From: Rosistilla oblonga
GTDB lineage: Bacteria > Planctomycetota > Planctomycetia > Pirellulales > Pirellulaceae
Direction: 5' to 3'
Length of the DNA stretch: 64,000 nucleotides
Assembly: GCF_007751715.1 (NCBI RefSeq)
Contig: NZ_CP036292.1
Span: 3,162,001-3,226,000 of the forward strand
Position numbers and translations under genes: made by a program. Under the pieces are notes generated by a model that did no database searches, had not been told where the DNA came from, and saw only the letters and a program-made list of their open reading frames with translations. Below, piece by piece: positions 53,027-63,017 of this stretch (positions within the stretch are counted from its first letter, which is position 1; every line of letters starts with the position of its first letter).

Positions 53027-55945
53027 TTATCGAAGCCGGCTTTTGGCAATGTTCTCGCGTTCGCGCAATCGACGCGACGCAAAGACGATCACGCCGATCA
53101 ACAGCGGCGGGATACAGGGGAGCGTCACCGCGGCGGCTTTGACACGATTTTGTCGCGCCCGAACCGTCAGGTCGGCTGCCCGGCGTTCCTTCTGAATCTG
53201 ACTGTCTCGCTCGCGTTCGAGCTTCTCGCGGCTGACCGTCAACATCCGCTCCAACTGTTGTTGCTTCATCATGAAACGGGTCTGAATCGCTTGGAACGCA
53301 CCGAGATCGATCTTGCCGTCCTGGTTGTTCTTCTTGGCGTCGTCCAATTCCTTTTGCAGCTTCTGCAGCTCTTCGGTATTCTTCTCTTCGATCTCGCGAA
53401 CCTTCTCTTTAAAGGCCAGATCGAACTCGGCACCCGCAGCGCTCTCTTTTTCGCGAGCTTCGTTTTCGACTTCTTCGATCCACTGCAGCGTGCTGAACCG
53501 CGGTTCGTGTTTGCGGACGTCGATGAACAGACTTTCATCAGCCAACCAATCGACAACGTTTAACACGAAGGTCACGTTCTGAACTCGCAGGTCAACTTCT
53601 GCAAACAGCTCTGGCTGAGCGCGGATCGCCAAAAACTCTTGGATCATCAGGTCGGTGTCGGCCACGTAAACCGCCTTGATAGGCCGTTCGCTCGATTCAC
53701 CACCAGCGGTTTCATCTTTGGCTGCATCGTCACCGCTGGCGTCATCGGCCGTGGAGTCTTCGGTTTTGGCTTCGGCACTAGCGGGACCTTCGATCGCCAT
53801 CGCAATCGTCTGGATTCCCTTGAAGTCACCCTGCTCGGCTCGCAAAGTATTAGGATCGCGCATCGCAGGTTGCAGTTTGGCCAACGGGATCAACCCGGTC
53901 GCCATGCCGGTTTGCACCAACGGAGTGTGCTTCAGAACACTGTCCTTCTTGGCGGTGATCGCACCGGCGTAGATGAACAGGATCTCGCGGAGTCCCGCGG
54001 TGATCGGGTTAGCCTCGGAGAGCGCGTCTTCGGCGCCCGGTGCTTCCTCTTTGGCGAACAACCATTGGTCATCCAGTCCCAACGCAGCCATCTTTGGATA
54101 CGGATTGTATTGCTGCCAGACGATGTCGGGCGAGAAGAGTGCTGTCATGCCGGGCATGCCGGGCGATTCGATCTCCAACACGTCCCACAGCTTGCGAATA
54201 TCACCCTTTGGAATCGGGCCGCCCTGCTGACCGAACATTCCGCCCGGCGACTGCTTCGGTTCGCCGGTGCCGGGGATTCCGCGGATCGTCATCGGATCCT
54301 CGAAGATCGCCATCGGGATTCCAGCTTTGACGCCTTCGACCAAGCGATCGAATTGATCGGGAGCCAGCGACGATGGCTGAACAGCGACCACGGCATCAAA
54401 CCGCTCGGGGTCCAACGGGGACGACAGGTCGACCTCATCGACTTGATATTGTTTTTCCAGTTCGACAACCAACGGGTGCTTTTCCAGTCGACGCGGCTGG
54501 CCGCCAGCCATCGAGAAGCCGCCCATCATGTTGGCGTCGGTGTTGACGATCCCCAAGCGCTTACGCGAGCTCTGCGAAACGGTTTTGATCGATCGCACCA
54601 ATTCGTATTCGACGGGAATTCCGTAGTCGAAGAAGGGAACGACAACCTTTTCCAATCCGCTGCGGAACGCTGCTCCCAGCAGGATCTCTTGGTTTTCCAT
54701 CGATCCTTGCGAGCGAACGAATCGGGCGACAGGTTCGATTCCGAAGCGCTCCGAAGCCAGTGCCGCTTCGTCGCTGAACAGCTCCAGATCTTGGTACAGA
54801 TTGACGTCGATCGTCTTGCCACGCTTGGCAGCTTCGGCGCGGAACTCTTTCAACACGCTTACCAATTCGTAACGCGTGCGAGCATATTGTTCGGGGATAT
54901 CGGTCGAGATAAACGCATCGACAACGATCGGCCGATCGGCGTCGAGGTTCTTGATCAATTCGATCGTCGCTGGTGCCAGCGAGCTGACGTTGCCTTCGGT
55001 CGTGTCGACGCGTTGATCCCAGTTGCGAATCAGCACAACAGCACCGCCGGCCAAGACCATCAACGCCAATGCGCGAGCGGCATAATGCCAGAACATCGTG
55101 TTGCCATCTTTGCTTCCCGCCCAGTGCCGACGCCCGATCAGGACCATGCACAGATAGATGCCGATCACGGCGACCAAGACAAAATAGACAGTCGATGAGA
55201 GGCTGATCACGCCGCGTCCAAAGTCGTCGAACTGGGCGCTCAGCCCCGAACCGCTGACGATCCGTTGGAACCAGCCGGCCGGGATGATCACGTCGGCCAT
55301 CGATGCGAAGGCCAGCGGGGCGTTAAACAGAGCTCCCAAAATGAAGCCGACCGTCAGGTTGCCGGTCAGGAACGACGCGACCATACCGATCGCGATCATC
55401 GTCAGACCGACGAACCAGTAACCGAGATAGGTCGTGAAAAACAGCCCGGTATCGAGATCGCCATAGCTGAGGACCGCCAGGGTGATGAAGTTCGACAGCT
55501 GCGAAAAGATCAGCGAAGCCGTGAAGATCGCCGACGCCGCGAGATACTTTCCCATCACGATGTCGAAGTCATCCGCGGGCAGCGTTAGCAGCAGTTCGTC
55601 GGTTCCCTGCCGTTTCTCCTCGGCCCAGATACTCATCGTGATCGCCGGGATGAAGAACAGCATGATCAACGGCAGATAGCGATTCAGCTGGTCCAGCGTC
55701 GCCAGGTTGTCGTTGAAGAACTCATAGGGCCAGAAGGCGGCCAGCGACGTCAGGAAGACGAAGATGCAGAGGAACACATATCCGGTTGGATTGCTGAAAT
55801 AACCGAAGAAGTTACGTCGCAAAACAGCAAATGCGGCTCGCTTGGTGCGAGCGAGGAGACTGATCAGAACAAACAGCACGCCGACGAAGATCAAGTCGAT
55901 CAGGAGCAGTTTGATCAGGGCCAATAGGAGAGTTACTAGATCCAT
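53027..55945 (-). CDS. ABC-2 permease fused to GldG-like periplasmic domain
   Basis: 972 residues. About 1-270 is an ABC-2-type (GldF-like) permease with several hydrophobic spans, including FFGYFSNPTGYVFLCIFVFLTSLAAFW and PLIMLFFIPAITMSIWAEEKRQGTDELLLTLP, the classic ABC-2 signature. Residues ~300-330 hold a further span, then a GldG/IFT52-like domain (DADRPIVVDAFISTDIPEQYARTRYELVSVLKEF... FRSGLEKVVVPFFDYGIPVEYELVRSIK). Residues ~840-930 form a long charged coiled coil, followed by a last span (VTLPCIPPLLIGVIVFA). GldF and GldG are separate in Bacteroidetes; here they are fused. With the ATPase and DUF4340 protein it likely exports something or builds envelope structure. Confidence 0.93.
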   Translation of the reverse strand: MDLVTLLLALIKLLLIDLIFVGVLFVLISLLARTKRAAFAVLRRNFFGYFSNPTGYVFLCIFVFLTSLAAFWPYEFFNDNLATLDQLNRYLPLIMLFFIPAITMSIWAEEKRQGTDELLLTLPADDFDIVMGKYLAASAIFTASLIFSQLSNFITLAVLSYGDLDTGLFFTTYLGYWFVGLTMIAIGMVASFLTGNLTVGFILGALFNAPLAFASMADVIIPAGWFQRIVSGSGLSAQFDDFGRGVISLSSTVYFVLVAVIGIYLCMVLIGRRHWAGSKDGNTMFWHYAARALALMVLAGGAVVLIRNWDQRVDTTEGNVSSLAPATIELIKNLDADRPIVVDAFISTDIPEQYARTRYELVSVLKEFRAEAAKRGKTIDVNLYQDLELFSDEAALASERFGIEPVARFVRSQGSMENQEILLGAAFRSGLEKVVVPFFDYGIPVEYELVRSIKTVSQSSRKRLGIVNTDANMMGGFSMAGGQPRRLEKHPLVVELEKQYQVDEVDLSSPLDPERFDAVVAVQPSSLAPDQFDRLVEGVKAGIPMAIFEDPMTIRGIPGTGEPKQSPGGMFGQQGGPIPKGDIRKLWDVLEIESPGMPGMTALFSPDIVWQQYNPYPKMAALGLDDQWLFAKEEAPGAEDALSEANPITAGLREILFIYAGAITAKKDSVLKHTPLVQTGMATGLIPLAKLQPAMRDPNTLRAEQGDFKGIQTIAMAIEGPASAEAKTEDSTADDASGDDAAKDETAGGESSERPIKAVYVADTDLMIQEFLAIRAQPELFAEVDLRVQNVTFVLNVVDWLADESLFIDVRKHEPRFSTLQWIEEVENEAREKESAAGAEFDLAFKEKVREIEEKNTEELQKLQKELDDAKKNNQDGKIDLGAFQAIQTRFMMKQQQLERMLTVSREKLERERDSQIQKERRAADLTVRARQNRVKAAAVTLPCIPPLLIGVIVFASRRLRERENIAKSRLR

Positions 55946-56052
55946 TCTTCTACACTATTTCAATTGCGAGAACTGGTGAGTTGATTTCAACGGCATGTTC
56001 GCGATCACCGCTTGGGAATCGCGAGCTCAGATAGAAACAGAGGTCGGCGGAA

Positions 56053-56796
56053 TCAGCTGACGCTTTCGCCGTGGGTCAGTTTATGGAACGCTTCGTCCAA
56101 CTGTCCCTTGTGTCCCAAGTCGTCGACGGTGCCGTCGAAGACCTTGCGTCCCTCGTTGATCAAAACGACGCGCGTCGCCATCGCTTCGACCTCTTGCAAA
56201 ATGTGAGTGCTCAGCAAAATCGTCTTGGTTTCGGCCAGCTTGGCCATCGTCGCGCGAACCCCACGAATCTGGTTCGGATCCAAACCGGCGGTCGGTTCGT
56301 CCAAGATCAGCACGTCGGGATCGTGTAACAGTGCCTGGGCCATACCGACGCGTTGCTTAAAACCTTTGGACAGCTTGCTTGTCGCTTTGTGCATCACGGT
56401 CGAAAGATCGCAGATCTCGACGACGCGTTCGACGTGCTGCTTGCGTTCGCGAAGCCCCATGCCGCGGGCGTCGGCAAAGAATTCCAACAAGCTGGCCGGC
56501 GTCATCTCGGGATACAGCGGGCCGTTCTCGGGCAGATACCCCAGTCGCTTGCTCCCCTCGATCCGATCCGAAAGCATGTTGTGGCCCGCGATTCGAGCCT
56601 CCCCTTCGGAAGCGGCGATGTAGCCGGTCAACATTTTCATCGTCGTGCTTTTGCCAGCCCCGTTGGGCCCCAAAAACGCAACAAGTTCCCCTTCATTGAC
56701 CGTGAAACTGATGTCCCGTGCCGCCGCAAACGGACCGTAGAACTTGCTCAGTCCCACCGCCTCGATCATCGGTCGCTTTCCGTTCGATTCACTCAT
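56053..56796 (-). CDS. ABC transporter ATP-binding protein (GldA-like)
   Basis: 247 residues from the ATG at 56796 (an in-frame TTG at 56820 is also possible; no clear Shine-Dalgarno). Walker A GPNGAGKSTT, the Q-loop in LPENGPLYPEMTPASLLEF, signature LSKGFKQRVGMAQALLHDP, Walker B VLILDEPTAGLDPNQI, D-loop/H-loop LLSTHILQEVEAMATR are all present. It powers the ABC-2/GldG fusion encoded 107 bp downstream; together with the DUF4340 gene they form one operon read from 56796 down to 51027. Gld-like systems in planctomycetes are generally not tied to gliding. Confidence 0.95.
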   Translation of the reverse strand: MSESNGKRPMIEAVGLSKFYGPFAAARDISFTVNEGELVAFLGPNGAGKSTTMKMLTGYIAASEGEARIAGHNMLSDRIEGSKRLGYLPENGPLYPEMTPASLLEFFADARGMGLRERKQHVERVVEICDLSTVMHKATSKLSKGFKQRVGMAQALLHDPDVLILDEPTAGLDPNQIRGVRATMAKLAETKTILLSTHILQEVEAMATRVVLINEGRKVFDGTVDDLGHKGQLDEAFHKLTHGESVS

Positions 56797-57398
56797 GTCT
56801 TTACTTGTCTTTATCTTCAAAGGTCAATTGTCTTCAAAGGGTTCCGCCATCATGAAACGTCGCGTCCCCATGATCGCAGCGCGTTGCTCGCCATCGATCC
56901 CGCTGCGTCGGCGCCGCTGCGAGCACGATCCAGCGCTTCCCACCGCCGGCAACAATCGATTCACCCCGCCGTTGCGTCTTCGGATCCGTTAGCTATCAAC
57001 GGATCGGTCGACTAAACACGGGGCCCGATTCGTATCAAAGAGGTGGTGGGCGGCAACGTCTCAACCAGCGTCCATAGGGAGACCGCCAAGCGTCTTCCAA
57101 AACGCTCAACCGCCCATTAGCAACCGGTTCAAGGCCGCCAATATAGCCGTAATCCCAGCCCACTCAACGGGCGTTGATTCCAGCCATCAAGCAGTTGCGA
57201 GGCCGAGCATCGTCAAACGACTTCCGTTTGACACCTTCCTACGCAGCGTGGGGCTGTGCGGTTCGAGAAAAGAACCGAAAAGAAAAGAGCCCCGACGATG
57301 CACTCGCCGAGGCTCAAAAACTGAACTTTAATCGTCTCCGCCGCGGAGTTTTGTTCCTCCGTCGCCGGCGGTTACCGTGGCGGATTGCCTAGGTTACC
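56797..57398. other. Intergenic region upstream of the Gld-like operon
   Basis: About 600 bp that must hold the operon promoter (minus) and the end of the next minus-strand gene with its terminator. No gene is supported. A hairpin GGTTC-N7-GAACC (57260-57276) and the terminator at 57287-57315 are visible. Confidence 0.45.
57287..57315 (-). terminator. Likely terminator of the toroid-like protein gene
   Basis: Read on the minus strand, GAGCCTCG pairs with CGGGGCTC with one mismatch across a loop of about 13 nt (57287-57315), followed by a TTTTCTTTTC tract. It lies 84 bp after the stop of the gene at 57399. Confidence 0.6.
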
Positions 57399-59570
57399 CT
57401 AGCGATAGGCGCGGCCGCCGGGTTGAGCGACCTGCGATGGCTGAGCCCAAGGACGGGCGTCGCCGTAGACGCGGCGGTGGTAAACCGAGAGCGCCCGCAG
57501 CACGTGCCCCTTCGGTCCCGGTTGCCATTCACGCGTGCGATAGCGGGTGAACGCATTGGTCAGGAACTGAATGCTGCGGACAAAACGTGGGTCTTGCAGT
57601 TCATCCTGGTCGGCGGTGAAGATCAACCATTCGATAATATGACCGGTCGTCTGCACCTTGCGATCGAGATCGCGATTGTCCTGCGGCCCCTCGAACCAAT
57701 TGGTGCTGAACGAACCGTCGCGATTCTGCAGCGACCAGGCGTAGTCGACAAAGTCTTTGATAAACGCGTCGGCTCGAGCCCACTGGCCTTCGATCGGCAG
57801 ACCTTCGAGCCGTCGCTGCCGCAGGGCGTAACTGAGTCCCATCAAACGGTGCGTTCCGCCGCACGCAGCGCCGACGATCGGCTGAGCCAATTCCTCGGCG
57901 AGCAGCGTTTCGAAAGTCCAAACGGTCCCGTCGGACGCTCGCCACTGGGTGTCGGTCGGCAGGTAATGCGACAGCCCGATCAACGAGAATGTCAGCTCTT
58001 GCCCGCGGCGACAATCGGCCATCTCCGCCCGAATCAGATCTTCGATCGTAAATCGCGAGCGGCCATCGGTCAGCGGATAGGTCGCTTCGACGTTCACCTG
58101 AGCCAACATTGCCAACAGTTGCGCCTGGTGGCCTTGCAAACCTGGACCTTGGCGAATGTATATGCGGCCACTTTTTGTTGTCGTGATCAGACGTTGCCCG
58201 CGGAGCGGACGATTGCTGCACAACCACGCGATCGAGTTGTGCAGATTCCTGCCCGATTGCACGTTGGCGTCGGCACCAAATGGAAGCATCATGTGGAACG
58301 TGCCCCAAGGGCTGCGTTTCGAGACGTTTTCGGGGCGGCGATGGTAATCGGTCAGCACGCGAGCAACAAAGGGTTGCAAGGTCTGGACGTCGCGAGTCAG
58401 CGTGCGGCGCTTTTCGGTCGCCGGAGTTTTGTCGCGGGATTCGACATCGCGATCTGGCGCTCGCGCGGTGCGATCGCTCGGCGAAGTCGCTTCTTCGTCC
58501 GATTCGCGTTCCTGTCGCGCTGCCGATCGACCGGGGAAGCTGCGGATCGCGGCCCGCAAACGCTCCAGCGATTCGGCATCGATGTCGCCGTCGGTCTGCT
58601 CCTCCTGCGGAACCGGCTCCAGTTCCGTCGGTTCGACCACGTCGACGATCGGTTCGTTGGAATCGGGCGACTGAACCGGCATCAACTTCTTGACTTCGCG
58701 TTTGGTGATTTCGCGAGCCCCTTCGGTACTCGAGCTGTTCGTCGAGCGTGAACTCGTCGAACGCTGTTCGGTTTCGTGCCGTGAGATTTCCCGCGTGCTG
58801 GTTCGCGTCCGTCGCGAAGTCTCATTCGTGTGAGACTCGGACGATTCGGAAAGCGTCAAGGAACTCGAAGCGGCAGATCGACTCTGATCGCGCAACGTCC
58901 CCGGCAGCGGTGCTGGAGCGGGATCGTCGACGGCCGGGCTGAGACGAATTTGCTCGGATTCAGCCGCTGCCATCGGTTGCTTCTCGAAGGCGTTGGTTTT
59001 CGATTCGACATGCGTGTCGCGGCGCAGGCTGGGCGGAGTTTGTCCGCCCGGAGCGTTCCCGAGAACGGGAGCCGGTGACTGACTTGTTGCTGCCGATTCG
59101 CTGGCGTTTTTCGAGCCGCTGATCGTTTCGCTCTCGGCGGTGCTGGAACGGCGGCCCAGGTCGGGAGTCGTCCAGGGAGTGAAGCTATTGGCTGTCGAAG
59201 TCCGCAGCGAACGGGTGCCGCGCGGAATCCAAGTCCCCATCGGCGGCGAAGTGGCTGACGGTGCCGAGGTCGCTGCCGGTGCGGTTGACTTGCTTGGCGA
59301 TGCCGCAGTCGGCGGGTCGAACCGCTGCGGAGTTTTCCGCTGGGCCGCAGGACGCCGCGACGATTCAAAGCCCGACGAATCGGCGTCGTCCGTAAGTTCC
59401 GACGTGGCTTGAACCGGCAGGAAGGTCGGATTGACGTGACTTGGCGTTAACGCCAGCGGCTGATCACCGGCGGCGACGCCCCCAAAACTCCCCCAAGTGA
59501 TCGTCGTACCGATCGCTAGCGTTTGGAGTAGCAAGGTGCGCATGCGTCGTCGTTTGCGGTTTGTCATCAT
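57399..59570 (-). CDS. Large secreted protein with disordered N-half and helical-toroid-like C-half
   Basis: 723 residues. A basic start and hydrophobic segment (RTLLLQTLAIGTTITWGSFGGVAAG) form a signal peptide. Residues ~40-390 are low-complexity (Ser/Thr/Pro/Glu/Arg rich, e.g. SSRRPAAQRKTPQRF, RTSTREISRHETEQRST), with no fold expected. Residues ~395-700 contain helix-rich segments ending in patterns such as WSLQNRDGSFSTNWFEGP and IIEWLIFTADQDELQDPRFVRSIQFLTNAF, which resemble the repeats of alpha-toroid (squalene-cyclase/prenyltransferase-like) folds. I do not recognise the family by name; an Asp-rich DxDD catalytic motif is not seen, so a binding role is as likely as an enzyme. Confidence 0.8.
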   Translation of the reverse strand: MMTNRKRRRMRTLLLQTLAIGTTITWGSFGGVAAGDQPLALTPSHVNPTFLPVQATSELTDDADSSGFESSRRPAAQRKTPQRFDPPTAASPSKSTAPAATSAPSATSPPMGTWIPRGTRSLRTSTANSFTPWTTPDLGRRSSTAESETISGSKNASESAATSQSPAPVLGNAPGGQTPPSLRRDTHVESKTNAFEKQPMAAAESEQIRLSPAVDDPAPAPLPGTLRDQSRSAASSSLTLSESSESHTNETSRRTRTSTREISRHETEQRSTSSRSTNSSSTEGAREITKREVKKLMPVQSPDSNEPIVDVVEPTELEPVPQEEQTDGDIDAESLERLRAAIRSFPGRSAARQERESDEEATSPSDRTARAPDRDVESRDKTPATEKRRTLTRDVQTLQPFVARVLTDYHRRPENVSKRSPWGTFHMMLPFGADANVQSGRNLHNSIAWLCSNRPLRGQRLITTTKSGRIYIRQGPGLQGHQAQLLAMLAQVNVEATYPLTDGRSRFTIEDLIRAEMADCRRGQELTFSLIGLSHYLPTDTQWRASDGTVWTFETLLAEELAQPIVGAACGGTHRLMGLSYALRQRRLEGLPIEGQWARADAFIKDFVDYAWSLQNRDGSFSTNWFEGPQDNRDLDRKVQTTGHIIEWLIFTADQDELQDPRFVRSIQFLTNAFTRYRTREWQPGPKGHVLRALSVYHRRVYGDARPWAQPSQVAQPGGRAYR

Positions 59571-59987
59571 GAAATCACGGCCTGCTGTGTCGTCAGAACA
59601 TCCATCGACGCGTCGACCTGAAACGGTCGTGCTGATCGATACGATGGTATTGACTATCGGAACGCCAAGAGCCCCAGTTCAGTACGTCTTGTAATTCCTT
59701 CGACAGACGTGTCGGTTAGCCAACCCTAGCGAGATGGAACCCCCGGGAGGTTGGGTCGAGCTGGGGGGATTGCACTCGCCGCGTTAAACCTTGACGGCGA
59801 TAGCATCGAGAACTTCGCGAATCTTCGCGGCTTTAAGTGAAGTCGCGACCCGCCGCGGCGCCACAAAGCGGGCCGCTCCGTAGTGCACCACCAGAGGGGA
59901 CCGGCCCCACGAACGCAGCCCCCGTTTCGCGCGCATCGACGAGATCCCTTGCCCCGGAGAGCCCGGGCCGGCTAGCCCGGCGGCAGA
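59571..59987. other. Intergenic gap between the toroid-like protein and PVC cytochrome genes
   Basis: About 420 bp. It should contain the promoter of the toroid-like gene and the 3' end of the PVC cytochrome gene. GC-rich imperfect inverted sequences are visible near 59868-59960, but none has a clear terminator form. No gene is supported. Confidence 0.4.
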
Positions 59988-62960
59988 CTAAGGGGCCGCA
60001 TGCTTCCGTTGCAGATACCCGATTAAGTCGCGGATATCGGCTTCGCTCATCGGATCCAGCAACCCGCTGGGCATGATCGAGACGGGCGATTCGGTTTGCA
60101 GATCGATGTCATCGCGGAGGATCGTGCTGCGATCGTTAACGGTTCGGATCGTGATCGATTGCTCGTCGGACGATTCGACCATCCCCGTGATCACACGGCC
60201 ATCGATCAACTGCAACACCTGCATCCGATAATCTTTGGCGACCGCCGCGCTCGGATCGACGATATTCTCTAACAGATAGTCGAGGTTGCTGCGTTGGGCT
60301 CCGGTGATGTCGGGGCCGATATCCCCGCCGCTGCCAAAGAACTTGTGGCACGTGGCGCAGTTTTTGGTAAACAGCTCGCGGCCGCGATCGGTATCGGCGG
60401 TGGCGATCAGTTCATCGGTCAGCCACTTCTTGTAGCTGGCGATCTGTTTCTGGCGATCTTCCCCCGCCGGGCGAGCTTTGCCCCACAACCGATCCAACTG
60501 GGCCGATACCTGTTCGTTGTTCAGCGAACGCAGTTGCCGTGCCGTGAACGCTGTCAGGTCGCTGGCGGCGATCTGTTTGGCTTCGATCGCTGCCATCAGT
60601 TCGCCAGCCCAATTGCTTCGCGATGCCAGCGTCTGCAAGGCGTCTTGTTGTGTCGCTGAGTCCCATTTGGGATACCCCGCGATTAGCGCGGCCGATGTGC
60701 GATCGTTGGCATAGCGAGCCAGACCGCGAATCGCCGCGCGGCGGACATTTGAATCGTCGATCAGCGTCAACAGATCGGCATCAAAATTGGCGGCGCCTCG
60801 CGCGACCAAGGCTTCGATCGCTTGTGCGCGATCATCGGTCGCAGCTCCGCCGTCGACGGCGACGCGGCGCAGCAGTTCGATCGCACCGGGATCGTTTAGC
60901 GCCAACGCGACCCGAGTCGCAAGCGATCGCACTTCGGCATTGTCGCTGGCTTGAAACGTTGCATAGGCGGCGGGCCAGTTAGGCGGCAGATCGAGCTTGC
61001 GACCGCTGAGTCCTTGCAGCGTGCCATCCAACACGTTGGCAACGACCGCGTCGTCGACAGTATCTGCCGATACGCGATCGATCAACAACGGAACGCCTCG
61101 GCTCGCCACAGCCGACGACGCAACTCGGCGGGCGACGTTGATCCGCACGCGCGGAATATCAGCTTCCACCGCCAACTGCACAAATCGCGACAGGTCATCG
61201 TCGATCAACGGCTCTGCGGCGTACCACAGCATTAGCGGCAGATTTTGGTCGCTCGAATCTTCCGCTCGCTCGCCCAAAGCTTCGACAAGTTCCCAACGCG
61301 CGGCCAGCGGCAATCGTTGCAGAGCACTGGTGATCGACAATCGAACCAGCGGTGAATCGCCCGACTTGGCGCAGTTCAGCATCGCCGCGATCGCTGCCGC
61401 CGGCGGTTCTCCCGGCTCACATAACAGCGTGATCGCCCACGACCGAATGTCTTCATCGGGATCGTCGATCAATTCGGTCAACCATTGCGGCGACGCTCCG
61501 CCGGTGACATGCAGCGCCCAGAGCGCTCGCAACCGCTTTGGCGTGGCGGTCTGCGACTGGAACATGTGATGTAAAACGCGGTGGACCTTCCGCATGTCAG
61601 CTCCGGCCGCCGCCCGCTCTTGCAACCGCCGCCGCGCATGGCGGACGTGCCAGTCGTTGTCGTGCAATTGTGCGGCGACCAGTTCATCGTCGTTGTATTG
61701 CGAAAGATCGACTTGTGGAATCTTGTCCTGCTTGTAGGTCATCCGAAAGATTCGGCCCGTCTGCCGCTGCGTGTTTCGCACGCTGTGGCACTCGCCGGTG
61801 TCGCTCCAGTCGCTGACATAGATCTCACCGGCGGCGCCATACGCCAGCGTAACTCCCATAAACCAAGGGTCTTGCGATCGCATCAGATCGGGACCGTGCG
61901 ACGCGACGTAGCCCGAACCGCTGCGTCGTGGGATGTCGTTGTTAATCCGGCGGCCATGCAGATTGTTTGTCATCAATGTGTTGCGGTACGGCGCGGGCAG
62001 GGCATCGCCGAGATAGATGATCGTGCCGCAGTGAGCGTGTCCGCCGCCGGCAGCATCCTCGTCGGCCGAACCGATCCCGCGGCGGACGTCGCTGATCCCA
62101 ACATAGTGAAGGTGGTCGGCGATCGTATCGATTCGCTGATACGCGTGCTGACTCGATTTCCGTCCCCGCCACGGTTCGTAGTGCGCCCCCTGGATCACCT
62201 GGAACAGATGCGGGTTAACGCAGTTGCAGATGAACGCGTGACCGAGATCGTTCCAATCGATCCCCCAAGGATTAGTCGTCCCGTCGGCATACGCTTCCCA
62301 ACGATGCTGCACCGGATGGTAGCGATAGACGCCGCCGTCGAATCGCTGCCGGTCGGCTTCGTCGGTTCCGGGGCGGCCGATCATCGACCAATTGGTTCGG
62401 CCATGTGTACCGTACAGCCAGCCATCGGGGCCCCAGGCGAAACCGTTTGCCAGGTTGTGGGCGTTGGCGTGATTGCCGAAACCATCGAGGATCACCTGCG
62501 GCGGACCATCGGGCTGGTCGTCTGCATCGCGATCGGGAATGAAGAGCATCGATGGTGGAGACATCACCCAGACGCCGCCGAACCCGACTTCGATCCCCGT
62601 GACGTAGTTAAGCCCCTCGAAAAAGACGCTTCGCCGATCGTGGCGTCCATCGCCATCGCTGTCCTCGAGGATCACGATCCTGTCGCTTTTGCCCTCGCCA
62701 TGCACCGGGTAGGCATAAGCTTCGGCGACCCATAATCGGTTGCGATCGTCGATGCAAAAGCCGATCGGTTGCTGCACGGCGGGTTCGCCCGCAAACAACT
62801 GGACCTTGAAATCGGGAGGGACCTGCATCGTGCTGGCCGCTTCGGTCGGCGGCAGCGGTGCGGCGGATTCCTGGGACCAACTGGAACCCACAAAGATCAA
62901 CACGCACGCTAACCAAGAGGTCGACAAAACAAGCGATTGCAAATGCGAAGGCATGGGCAT
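59988..62960 (-). CDS. PVC-type membrane-bound dehydrogenase with HEAT region and cytochrome c domain
   Basis: 990 residues from the ATG at 62960 (a second at 62954; no clear Shine-Dalgarno). A signal peptide (to about 30) precedes a six-bladed propeller dehydrogenase-like domain (FKVQLFAGEPAVQQPIGFCIDDRNRLWVAEAYAYP, VILEDSDGDGRHDRRSVFFEG, NLANGFAWGPDGWLYGTHGRT, YEPWRGRKSSQHAYQRID, EIYVSDWSDTGECH). Residues ~430-820 are helical HEAT-like repeats. Near the C-terminus NCATCHKFFGSG is a C-x2-C-H haem site of a cytochrome c domain, followed by IGPDITGAQRSNLDYLLENIVDPS and IMPSGLLDPMSEADIRDLIGYL, whose Met is the likely second haem ligand. These PVC proteins are thought to oxidise sugars or alcohols outside the cell; the substrate is not known. 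Confidence 0.95.
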   Translation of the reverse strand: MPMPSHLQSLVLSTSWLACVLIFVGSSWSQESAAPLPPTEAASTMQVPPDFKVQLFAGEPAVQQPIGFCIDDRNRLWVAEAYAYPVHGEGKSDRIVILEDSDGDGRHDRRSVFFEGLNYVTGIEVGFGGVWVMSPPSMLFIPDRDADDQPDGPPQVILDGFGNHANAHNLANGFAWGPDGWLYGTHGRTNWSMIGRPGTDEADRQRFDGGVYRYHPVQHRWEAYADGTTNPWGIDWNDLGHAFICNCVNPHLFQVIQGAHYEPWRGRKSSQHAYQRIDTIADHLHYVGISDVRRGIGSADEDAAGGGHAHCGTIIYLGDALPAPYRNTLMTNNLHGRRINNDIPRRSGSGYVASHGPDLMRSQDPWFMGVTLAYGAAGEIYVSDWSDTGECHSVRNTQRQTGRIFRMTYKQDKIPQVDLSQYNDDELVAAQLHDNDWHVRHARRRLQERAAAGADMRKVHRVLHHMFQSQTATPKRLRALWALHVTGGASPQWLTELIDDPDEDIRSWAITLLCEPGEPPAAAIAAMLNCAKSGDSPLVRLSITSALQRLPLAARWELVEALGERAEDSSDQNLPLMLWYAAEPLIDDDLSRFVQLAVEADIPRVRINVARRVASSAVASRGVPLLIDRVSADTVDDAVVANVLDGTLQGLSGRKLDLPPNWPAAYATFQASDNAEVRSLATRVALALNDPGAIELLRRVAVDGGAATDDRAQAIEALVARGAANFDADLLTLIDDSNVRRAAIRGLARYANDRTSAALIAGYPKWDSATQQDALQTLASRSNWAGELMAAIEAKQIAASDLTAFTARQLRSLNNEQVSAQLDRLWGKARPAGEDRQKQIASYKKWLTDELIATADTDRGRELFTKNCATCHKFFGSGGDIGPDITGAQRSNLDYLLENIVDPSAAVAKDYRMQVLQLIDGRVITGMVESSDEQSITIRTVNDRSTILRDDIDLQTESPVSIMPSGLLDPMSEADIRDLIGYLQRKHAAP

Positions 62961-63017
62961 TTTTGCGGGGGAGCGAAAGAGGAAGAAGTCGAAGAACCGC
63001 AAGCGCAGCCGCGGCGG

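Noticed and set aside
53639-55198. 519-codon plus-strand frame opposite the GldG fusion
   Set aside because: It is a shadow of the strongly supported minus-strand gene.
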